Source: Phoronis ovalis (taxonomy: Eukaryota; Phoronida; Phoronidae). From it: a DNA stretch of 17,069 nt. The stretch lies in assembly GCA_028565635.1 (NCBI GenBank), contig JAOXYB010013567.1, positions 1 through 17,069 on the forward strand. Direction: 5' to 3'. Shown here piece after piece: positions 7,197 through 14,849 of this stretch (position 1 is its first letter; every line of letters begins with the position of its first letter). The position numbers were made by a program, and so were the translations under genes. The notes below the pieces were generated by a model that worked only from the letters and a program-made list of their open reading frames with translations, ran no database searches and was not told the origin of the DNA.

Positions 7197-10100
7197 GTAG
7201 GTACTCTTATTACATGTGGTTTTAATACTGAGGCAAGGATGTACAAACACTGGGTGGGTTTTGCCATTTGAATGGCGGTGAATGATGACAATTTTCAAGC
7301 AATTCGTAAGCACTTTGAGGATGTTTGTTATATTTGTTATATTTAGTTTGGATTTTCACCTGATTGTAAATGGTAAACTGTTATGAAATTTACTGTTGTA
7401 TTAATTACTATTAAATAAAAATTATACATTTATACAGGAAATAAGCATCATGATTTGTTTAATCGGGTTGAATTCGTGCATAAATTATGTTCTATATGTA
7501 CGTTTTCTAGATCCTAAAAATCATAATTAATTTGTTTTGTGCATAGATTAGAATGACTTTTACTGAAAATTTCAATCTATTTTTAATTACTCTGGATGAA
7601 TTCATTTAATTTTTCTGAACTAATGTAAACGGAAACTGGAACTAACATTCTATCATAGAATTGTGTTACACCTTGTCAGTGAACTGATGTGTACCCGTGG
7701 ATGATAAAATTATATTTGTTTCTTTAAGGTTATGGTTGTCCTAGTCAGCATTCTTGTCACAGCAGTTGTTACAATATTCTATATATGTTTACTACCATAT
7801 AGTTTACATCAGAATGTGTTTTGGACTTGTTTCCATCTAATATGTGGGCATTGGTTACTTGTTAATATTGTATTCAACTACGTGATGGGAGTAATTACTG
7901 ATCCAGGTCATCCACCAGAGGTAAGGACATTTGTACTATTTTTTATTGTTGATTAAATGAATGTTTTTGATCTAAACAACCCTTTTTACTGAAAATAATG
8001 TAATTATTATTCTCGCAGAGAATTTAACATCTTTCCGGAATTTCACAAGGACTGTATAATAGTGATGAAGGTACCATGTGTCTGACAAAATAATCACTAC
8101 ACAATTATTTAACCAGGCTGAACATCATGTTAAGGATGCTTTCATATATTTGTAGAGAAGAACATGCTATGCGCTACAGTCGCATTTTGTAACAATTCCT
8201 TACTTTACAGGAACTAAAAGTTAAATATGAAACATGTTATATCTAAATATGTTGTCCTCGTTTATTTCAAGCATTTGTAAATAAAATTTTTAAATTGATA
8301 AATTATTATTCAATGTCTTTCTTTCAGAGTATTCCTGAAGCAGTTTCAATATGTAGGATATGCATATCCCCTAAGCCACCCAGAACACATCATTGCAGTG
8401 TATGCCGGAAGTGTGTATTGAAGATGGATCATCATTGCCGTATCCTTTTCACATTGATTACCCATAACTGAAATAATTCACAGCTTGGTGTTAGATATAA
8501 CATGTTTCATATTTAACTTTTAGTTCCTGTAAAGTAAGGAATTGTTACAAAATGTGACTGTAGCGCATAGCGTGTTCTTCTCTACAAATATATGAAAGCA
8601 TCCTTAACATGATGTTCAGCCTGGTTAAATAATTGTGTAGGTCACTATAATCATAGGTATTTCTTCATGTTTATGGTTTATATGTGGGTTGGTACCGTCT
8701 ATGTTTGTGTCACAGCATATCCATTATTTAATGAACATTTCTTTGGCGTGCAGGTGAGTATATGTCAGGAATTGTATTATAATTTTATGAATGAATGTGA
8801 AGCTAACAAAGGCAGCTATTGAGGTCATCCTTGGGTATATGTAAAATACTGGTGAATTCAGTGATTGTTTATAATAATCATGATAACACAGTACAAACAA
8901 ATATTTGTCTAATGGCCAACACATATTTGACTTATCTTGTGCTATTATTTTAGTTTGATTGCCATATATCATGATGATGGATACATTCATGTTTGTCTGT
9001 GCATCAAACCATTACATACATATTAGTAAAGAAATATTGTTAATTAGTTCCTAATTTCATTTTCTAAATTTTTGAATCAGAGTGCATCCATGAAATTTTT
9101 AACAGTAATATGTTGTCCTCGTTTATTTCTGTGTGAACGATATATATGTAGCAAGGGTAAAACTAAAATATATACAGTCAAAATATAATAATTATACTAT
9201 TCATAAAAATGTAGTAAAATATTAATTGAGCTCTTGCTTTTACATGTACTTTGTTGAGTTGTTTTTGTAATCAATAATTACAGTATATTTAAAAAATATG
9301 TTTTCCTCTTATTCTAGCAGTGGTCATATCCTAATGGTGCTCCATACCCGGTTCCTTTAAAATATGACCAAATTGATGATGAATTAGATATTGACCCAGA
9401 TAGAGTGGGAGATGTGGGCTACAAAGCAGTGAAAATGGTAAAAAGTATAAAAGTTTAACTTTATTTTCGAAATTAGTTCCATGGGGTGTTCGTATAGTTT
9501 GTGTCCCAGTTAATAGTCCTGTATTCAAATATATTATATATGATAAATTTTGTTATTAAATGTATATATGGCTAAGAACTATCCTTGGATCACTATTCTG
9601 TCATCCAACCCTACACTAATTGTATTTTGCTGACTGTAGAAACAGTTCTAACACAATACTGTAAAAACAGTTCTAACACAATACTGTAGAAACAGTGGCA
9701 CAATTATTTCAAAGAAAAATTTAAAATGAGTACTAAGAGTATTCTATCCAAAAAACACACTTTTCCTTTTTTTACAGTGCATCATGAAAAGCAAAGCACC
9801 GAAATTCAGGATCAAAAATTGGGCTTTAAATGGCTTCTGTTGGGTGAGAAAACTTGTGTGTTACATTGTTAGACAAATAATCTGTTTCTATAATCGGCAA
9901 ATAATGGCAATTTTTTTTAACTTTATGTCACAAAAAATACATTTTCCATGCTGTGCCCTTAGAGGGGAGATCACATTTGTTCAAATTTCTAGATTCCATG
10001 CATTCTATTGTAGATATATATATATATATGTAGTTTCTGTAATTGCTGATCTTTTATAAAATTGCTGTTGGATTACAAGTTAATCTGGCAATTGCTTTAC

Positions 10101-12326
10101 TGAAATGTAGATACTAATGTCTGGCCATCTTCTCTGTCATTTGGCTTGTAGACGTTGGTACCACTTTTTACATGTCTTCCTATCTATAACATATTTCTTT
10201 ATAGCAAAAGCTTCTAATGTTTTTAAAACTCAAGGTAACATTGTACCAGTTGTGTGATGGATTCAGAATGTTAAGTTTTGCTTGATGTTATGCATTGATA
10301 CTAATGTTCTTAAAATTATATTTTATTTGATGCAGCTATTTTTGTTTTGTTTCAATATAATAATGATTTTTGTGAACTAAATGTTTCTCAAAACCCATTT
10401 TAAGTAGCTTTATAATTGCTTTTCAGTCTACATTGTTCAGCAAGGTATCAAATCCAAAACAATTCAAAGGGAGGCTATTTCTAGTAATGAGTACTTATCA
10501 TTATACTGAACAATCATATGTAATGTCAAGTCCAAAATTTTGCAAACTATTAAGTCTGAAAAACCTGCAACCTCAAATGGTTAATATATAATATTAGATC
10601 AAAAATTATTTTTAACCAACCAAAATTGAAGCACTGTATAACTTTTTGTTTATCTCACTTTACATCGGAGAAAGAATGCAGACAATTGGGTACTAGGTAA
10701 CACTAGTAAAATAAAACTTTGTTTAAGGTCAAAAACAATTTCAAATGTAATTACTAATAATTATGCAGCTGACGTTTACAGATATCTGATATATGTAGAG
10801 TATGGTGATATGTAATTATAGACACAATAGTAAGAGTTGCTATTCCAGTTAAAAATGAGAAATTAGACAGATTCAGTACAATATATTTTTGTATAATATA
10901 AATTATTCATTTTTATGTTTATTTGCAGACAAATGGCACCAATACATTTGCAGACATAAGTATGGAGGCTAAATTACGTGGACATTGGTTTCATAACTGT
11001 ATACTGTTTGAATTCCTCCTATGCTTTGGTGTCATCATTGCACTGGGACTTCTGATGTTTTGGCATGCTAGAATAATATCAAAGGCTGAGACTTCTATTG
11101 AAGTACATATTAATAAAAAACAAAGAAGTAGATTAAAAAGCAAAGGCCAAGTGAGTAGCTAATCAGTTCTTCGAATGATCTGTTGCTTGCGATCATGCCT
11201 TGTTATTATTTTCTGGTATTTTTAATATATTAGGATTCTTCTTGTACAGATTACTATAATTCTAATACAAAAGTATCAAAACTGGTGTTTGAACAACAGA
11301 TTGATAGTACATTTCAAATTGAAGAGTGCAGCATAAATATAGAATCTGTACAACGCTGTCATGTTAAAATGTTTAAGTGGGCTGCTTTGGGGAATAATAA
11401 TAGTAGGATTAAATATTGTAGTTGTATAAAAAGTGCACAAAAGTTTACTTGACATTCTTACTGATTCTAATTGCATTTTTTTTACTTTTTCCAGGTGTTC
11501 AAGAATCCATACAATTTTGGTATCCTTAAGAACTGGAAAATATTACTAGGTCTTTCAAATGGAAGGTGAGAAAATTTATTGTGAGAATTTAGATCCCAAT
11601 TTTTATCACAACCAAAATATTATTGTATTGTCAAAAAAAGTGGTAATCGTTTCTTATCTATTTGTGTATGAACTGTTTTGTAGTTCTATTTCATATAATA
11701 GATGAATTTCTGAGTTTCAGAATCAGAAACCTTTTAGCAAAGGTTAGCAAAGGCAAGAATTACTACAAGAATGACCTCTGTGACATTTAAATGACCTCTC
11801 AACTTCAATTTAGTTTGAAGAATTCAATTTTTTCGACATCTGTTTTACTCTTATATGACCCCTTGACCTTTGGATCACCTGTAAATGATGTAAAAAACAT
11901 TATTTTTGAAAGTTTTTTATGCAAATTGGAGGTTTTGACCCTATTGATGACCTTGTAACATCAAAGTCAACTATCTCCACCCTGGGTATATCTGCTGGTC
12001 CAGATTAAATCACAAAATTTACAAAAAGGATGCAAATGAATCTTTGGTCTGTAAGAGTTTTGGACTGAGACACCAATGTTCATAAAAGCATTGAATTGTG
12101 TAAATTATTTTCATATTTTGCAGGAGTAACAGAGAATTGTGTTTGTACCCAATCAAGCTCCATTTCGCATTTTATAATCAAAAAATAAATTAAATTTTCT
12201 GTTTTTCTTTTCAGAACTTTTTTGCGTCATATATTATTTCCTTCGACACACAAACCTATTGGAGATGGGCTAACTTGGCAAACATCAACGTATAAGAAAA
12301 ATCAAAATGGAATGTTTACTTTATGA
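7002..12326 (+). CDS. ZDHHC16: Palmitoyltransferase ZDHHC16 (complete, 8 coding exons)
   Basis: DHHC enzymes attach palmitate to protein cysteines through an acyl-cysteine intermediate; ZDHHC16 (Aph2) acts at the endoplasmic reticulum/Golgi. Exons 7002-7196, 7729-7920, 8328-8439, 8620-8753, 9318-9437, 10929-11150, 11495-11565 and 12215-12326 join in frame to 385 residues (human: 377). Membrane segments lie near 66-89, 95-121, 180-203 and 273-301. The Cys-rich domain runs from Cys138 ([17 protein letters not shown]), with catalytic DHHC at 163-166, followed by [16 protein letters not shown]. After segment 4 come ETSIE (TTxE-like, 305-309) and VFKNPYNFG (PaCCT-type, 326-334). The start has an in-frame TAA at 6990-6992, A at -3 and G at +4. 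NPYNFG and the LTW near the C-terminus are specific matches to ZDHHC16. The luminal loop between segments 3 and 4 (204-272) is acidic and diverged. The intron after the DHHC codon is U12-type. Confidence 0.95.
7197..7728 (+). other. ZDHHC16 intron after coding exon 1
   Basis: AT-rich GT-AG intron. I see no exon, RNA gene or recognisable repeat. Confidence 0.8.
7729..7920 (+). CDS. ZDHHC16: ZDHHC16 coding exon 2 (residues 66-129)
   Basis: Acceptor TTTAAG, donor GTAAGG, 64 codons in phase 0. It holds the first two membrane segments ([14 protein letters not shown]... and the stretch around [10 protein letters not shown]), then ITDPGHPPE, equivalent to TTPPGYPPQ of human ZDHHC16. Confidence 0.94.
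8097..8246 (-). repeat. Left arm of 150-bp inverted duplication (derived copy)
   Basis: This block in ZDHHC16 intron 2 is the reverse complement of 8491-8640 without gaps, 148 of 150 positions identical. The differences are 8182/8555 and 8165/8572, both G-U pairs in RNA. It carries an antisense copy of the U12 branch site, the acceptor and the first 21 bases of exon 4, so it is the copy and not the source. Confidence 0.97.
8246..8268 (+). repeat. 23-bp direct repeat, copy 1 (abuts left arm)
   Basis: Identical to 9107-9129 (core ATATGTTGTCCTCGTTTA). It overlaps the last base of the left inverted arm by one position. Confidence 0.85.
8328..8439 (+). CDS. ZDHHC16: ZDHHC16 coding exon 3: zinc-binding Cys-rich domain and DHHC cysteine
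   Basis: Acceptor TTTCAG, donor GTATCCTTTT (U12-type). It encodes [27 protein letters not shown] and one base of the next codon. The catalytic Cys166 codon is 8436-8438. The Cys/His spacing is that of DHHC-CRD proteins. Confidence 0.96.
8440..8619 (+). other. U12-type (minor-spliceosome) GT-AG intron
   Basis: The donor GTATCCTTTTC at 8440-8450 fits the U12 consensus RTATCCTTT exactly. TCCTTAAC at 8601-8608 fits the U12 branch consensus TTCCTTAAC (8 of 9 including the base before it). The branch A at 8607 is followed by 12 bases to the AG end, the distance typical of this class. There is no strong polypyrimidine tract. The intron interrupts the codon directly after the catalytic cysteine. Confidence 0.9.
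8491..8640 (+). repeat. Right arm of 150-bp inverted duplication (source copy)
   Basis: Covers the 3' 129 bases of the U12-type intron and the first 21 bases of exon 4 (the WLNNCV codons). Because it includes conserved coding sequence it is the ancestral location. Arms are separated by 244 bases that contain the whole of exon 3. Confidence 0.97.
8620..8753 (+). CDS. ZDHHC16: ZDHHC16 coding exon 4: PWLNNCVG motif and membrane segment 3
   Basis: Two bases finish a Pro codon, then [15 protein letters not shown] and a hydrophobic helix ending [13 protein letters not shown]. Acceptor GTTCAG, donor GTGAGT. The first 21 bases lie in the right arm of a 150-bp inverted repeat. Confidence 0.95.
9107..9129 (+). 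repeat. 23-bp direct repeat, copy 2
   Basis: Lies in ZDHHC16 intron 4 (8754-9317). Flanking sequence differs from that of copy 1, so the match is confined to these 23 bases. The rest of the intron shows no other feature. Confidence 0.85.
9318..9437 (+). CDS. ZDHHC16: ZDHHC16 coding exon 5: acidic luminal loop
   Basis: Acceptor TTCTAG with CAG directly after it, a tandem (NAGNAG) site that could drop one Gln; donor GTAAAA. It encodes [18 protein letters not shown], then an acidic stretch with [10 protein letters not shown] and GYKAVKM. Phase 0 at both ends. No close match to the vertebrate loop; accepted because frame, splice sites and position fit. Confidence 0.82.
9636..9696 (+). repeat. 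25-bp tandem repeat, about 2.4 copies
   Basis: Units begin at 9636, 9661 and 9686 (partial). The first two differ at one base (GTAGAAACAG against GTAAAAACAG). It lies upstream of the candidate cassette exon. Confidence 0.9.
9778..9843 (+). CDS. Candidate alternative cassette exon of ZDHHC16
   Basis: A long pyrimidine tract and TTTACAG precede 9778, and a GTGAGA donor follows 9843. The 66 bases are open in the frame set by exons 5 and 6 (phase 0 on both sides) and would add 22 basic and aromatic residues ([10 protein letters not shown], then NWALNGFCW) to the luminal loop. No homology supports it, so it may be a chance pair of splice-like sites. Confidence 0.3.
9844..10928 (+). other. ZDHHC16 intron sequence before coding exon 6, with a short (TA)n tract
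   Basis: Long AT-rich intron. A pure TA run occupies about 10015-10029. The open frame running on from 9784 past 9843 has no support as coding. No other element was recognised. Confidence 0.75.
10929..11150 (+). CDS. ZDHHC16: ZDHHC16 coding exon 6: membrane segment 4 and TTxE-like motif
   Basis: Acceptor TTGCAG, donor GTGAGT, 74 codons in phase 0. It encodes [13 protein letters not shown], a hydrophobic helix, [15 protein letters not shown] and [15 protein letters not shown]. This matches VWHAVLISRGETSIE and HINKKERRRLQAKGR of human ZDHHC16. Confidence 0.95.
11495..11565 (+). CDS. ZDHHC16: ZDHHC16 coding exon 7: PaCCT region
   Basis: Acceptor TTTCCAG, donor GTGAGA. It encodes [19 protein letters not shown], matching VFRNPYNYGCLDNWKVFLG of human. 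It ends two bases into an Arg codon. Confidence 0.95.
11566..12214 (+). repeat. ZDHHC16 last intron, with candidate dispersed repeat rich in TGACC
   Basis: Between about 11735 and 11990 are a short tandem (AGCAAAGGTT, AGCAAAGGC) and repeated TGACCTC, TGACCC and TGACCTT motifs (11770-11960). This is typical of some dispersed invertebrate repeats, but I cannot name a family. The rest is plain intron. Confidence 0.3.
12215..12326 (+). CDS. ZDHHC16: ZDHHC16 coding exon 8: C-terminus and stop
   Basis: Acceptor TTTTCAG. It encodes [21 protein letters not shown], like the LTRVLLPSSHLPHGNGMSW end of human, then a short tail ending NGMFTL before TGA at 12324-12326. Confidence 0.93.
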
Positions 12327-13400
12327 CAAATGTGAACAATAGTTAACTGATATTCCTGTCATTTTGAATTTTGCATCTGTTCCAGATAATCAACTTCAAC
12401 ACGCATTTATTTAAGCTGGACAAGCATGTAAACAAACTAAGTTTGCATAATTTAGTGAAGTTTTACAGGTATCACACAGAACTTCTCTGGTGGTATGCTA
12501 TCTTTGTACTGGACAAGGTCTGTCGTATAATGTGTCCCACCTATGATCAGTTCACCTGCTGTTTGTGCTCGTTTTTCCAGAAATACTAAAGCAGCAATAC
12601 AACGTGCACAACAGATGAGTTTACTAGATTGACCTGTGATGCAGTACTCAATTTTTTGATAGTTTCTTTGTGAAAGATATTTACATGCTGATTATTTACT
12701 TTTAAATATGGGATGCCACAGAATATATTATTTAAATATACCAAACTACTTGTTTTATCCTGGAGTTCCTAATTGTATATGGTGGCAATTTCTGTGGGAT
12801 GTATTTTATTGAATTAAAATTCATGACTCTAAATGAAAATTAAAGAAATATGGCTTGGAATATAAATATTTGTCCAATTATGCAGCATTCGCATTTTGTG
12901 TGTCAACATGTCCAGTTTTGTAGTTTGTATTTATAGTCTCTGTAACAAGGTATGTTCAAACAAACTTCCATCAAGTCTGAATGTTGTAGCATTCCAAATG
13001 GATATTTTTTGTTGAAAGATCTCCCAAAATTTATTTACTGAAGTTTCTGATTGGTGGGTACATTGGTGTTTTCTAGTGTATTTTGCAAATGTTTTCTACC
13101 TGTTTTGATAAAGATATAACCGGAATACCAATTTTATTATAAGTTTGCTCTATTCATATAAACAATAGTAACAATAATGAACATGGAATTGTTATTTGAA
13201 GTATGACTTGGTGTCTTAAATCATGTGTATGCCACAATTATGCTCAGTATAATTAATGTGTTGATTTTTGATGCAATTATCATTATAAAATAAAACATAC
13301 CTATTATTGCTTGATTTTGTAAATGAACAATTGATTTTCCATTTACCATTTATAATTTTTAAAAATACTGTCTATATTTGCAAATAAAACAGTCAATAAT
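12327..13400 (+). other. ZDHHC16 3' UTR and downstream region with poly(A) signals
   Basis: AATAAA occurs at 13289-13294 and 13383-13388, and an ATTAAA at 12839-12844. The two AATAAA sites are the most likely ends. The open frame 12371-12589 has no splice context or recognisable protein and is treated as chance. Confidence 0.5.
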
Positions 13401-13711
13401 ATATTATAGTCATATCAGTTTTATACACGGACAGTTAAATAAAAACGTAATGGATACAGAACCATGCATGAATGCACACCATGTAATTCTATCTTGATCT
13501 CAAAACGCATCCGCTAGATGTCCCCATCACAAATGTATATTGGAGTTATCTCCGCTTTATTACCTATTATTTTCCAAATATGTTTCTCTAAATAACGTAT
13601 GATTTGTTTAAGCTAATTGGTTATATGTTGACGGTTGCATCCTGCATCCTAAATGCTATCCATAATTACCAATTTTCGCACCAAAATCGCTTTAAAAGGT
13701 AGCCTATGAAA

Positions 13712-13733
13712 CCGGAAGTAGAACATAACCAAT
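13712..13733 (+). promoter_or_regulatory. ETS and CCAAT motifs of third-gene promoter
   Basis: CCGGAAGT at 13712-13719 is a perfect ETS/GABP-type core and CCAAT lies at 13729-13733, just ahead of the probable first exon. Such pairs mark TATA-less promoters of broadly expressed animal genes. Confidence 0.55.
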
Positions 13734-13740
13734 CACGGCA

Positions 13741-13802
13741 TTGCAGTTTCCCGCTGTCGACCTCATTGGAACAGAGAGCACCTGTGCTGAGTAAATTGTT
13801 AG
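13741..13802 (+). other. Probable non-coding first exon of third gene
   Basis: Sequence after the ETS/CCAAT motifs, relatively GC-rich for the window, ends with TTAG before a GTGAAT donor at 13803. Start site not determined. Confidence 0.4.
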
Positions 13803-14671
13803 GTGAATGTGATAACAAAATAATTGTGAGTGCTCATTTTACTTATTTAAATGGTTATAACAAGTATCTATAGTATTTCAAGGCTAACACATGCATCTGT
13901 ATGGCGAAATTTTCTTAGCATATACCAGAAATAATGATTTTTAATTGGGGGCTGAGGTTCAAAAAGTGTGATTGTGAATCAATACATTTGGAGTCTGATT
14001 TGCATGTGCTATCCCTGGGAATCACTACAATATCATACTTTTTTAGCAATGAAAACACAAATAAAGCATTAACCTCTATCATAAAGTCTTGTGTCTATCT
14101 AAAGCATTTCCTAATAACAAACCTGGCTCATTTCAGTGTTATAATTTATATGCCAGTCAAATTGACTTGAAATTAAATATTGTAAGATTCTGACACAAGT
14201 GCAAAGTCAGGAAGGTAGCTGATCTATAAAGTTTTTGCTACACTTTGTACAGTTTTTTTTTTCATCTAAGCATTTTATTGGAGATGCTGATATTTAATAG
14301 CTTAGTATAAATTTATATTCCTTGCGTGCTTTCCTCATGCAAATACAATTGTGAATGTGTAGTAATGTGACATACTACTGAAAGCACTCATTTCACTCAT
14401 TGCTCACATTTTTGTTTTGTAAGCACTCTCTGTATCAGTCTAGGGTTGTTCAGTAATAAAAAAACGTCTGATAAGATACCGTTTAGCATACAAACTGGTG
14501 TGCTTCTTGTAAATATAACTTGCTGTTATTATCAGTAGTTTGAATTATCTTGATTTTTACTTAATTTGTATCATTGCATTGTGTTGTACTATATTAAGTA
14601 TAAATGTATTAATATTAAAAAAGGCCTGACGCTGTAAGTGAAGATCTAATATGTCATGTCCGTTGTTTCAG
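13803..14671 (+). other. Third-gene intron 1
   Basis: AT-rich sequence with no recognised element. The open frame 13934-14170 shows no familiar protein. Confidence 0.5.
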
Positions 14672-14849
14672 TCATTCTGCATGGATTCTCAACCACCAGA
14701 TGGGGTATCCACGAAGCCTTCATCAAACAATGGTGTCTCGTCTACAGCACCTTCACTTCCTGTGAGACATATTTTACCTCAGATTCCTATGATGTCTACA
14801 AATCTAAAGATTGCCCAAAGTAAACATGGTGCAAAAGATGAAAAAACAG
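14672..14849 (+). CDS. Third gene, coding exon 1 (residues 1-56)
   Basis: Acceptor GTTTCAG, ATG at 14681, donor GTATAT after the first base of a Glu codon. An upstream ATG at 14651 lies before the acceptor and would only be used if the intron were retained. Confidence 0.7.

Noticed and set aside
8724-8990. Minus-strand open frame over exon 4 and its following intron
   Set aside because: Shadow of ZDHHC16 exon 4 and AT-rich intron.
12371-12589. 72-codon open frame after the ZDHHC16 stop, preceded by TTCCAG-like sequence
   Set aside because: ZDHHC16 already ends with its conserved C-terminus at 12326; the frame has no donor, homologue or conserved motif.
13505-13520. CCGCTAGATGTCC as a third CTCF-like site
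   Set aside because: The core GGC is changed to GTC, a mismatch at a key position.
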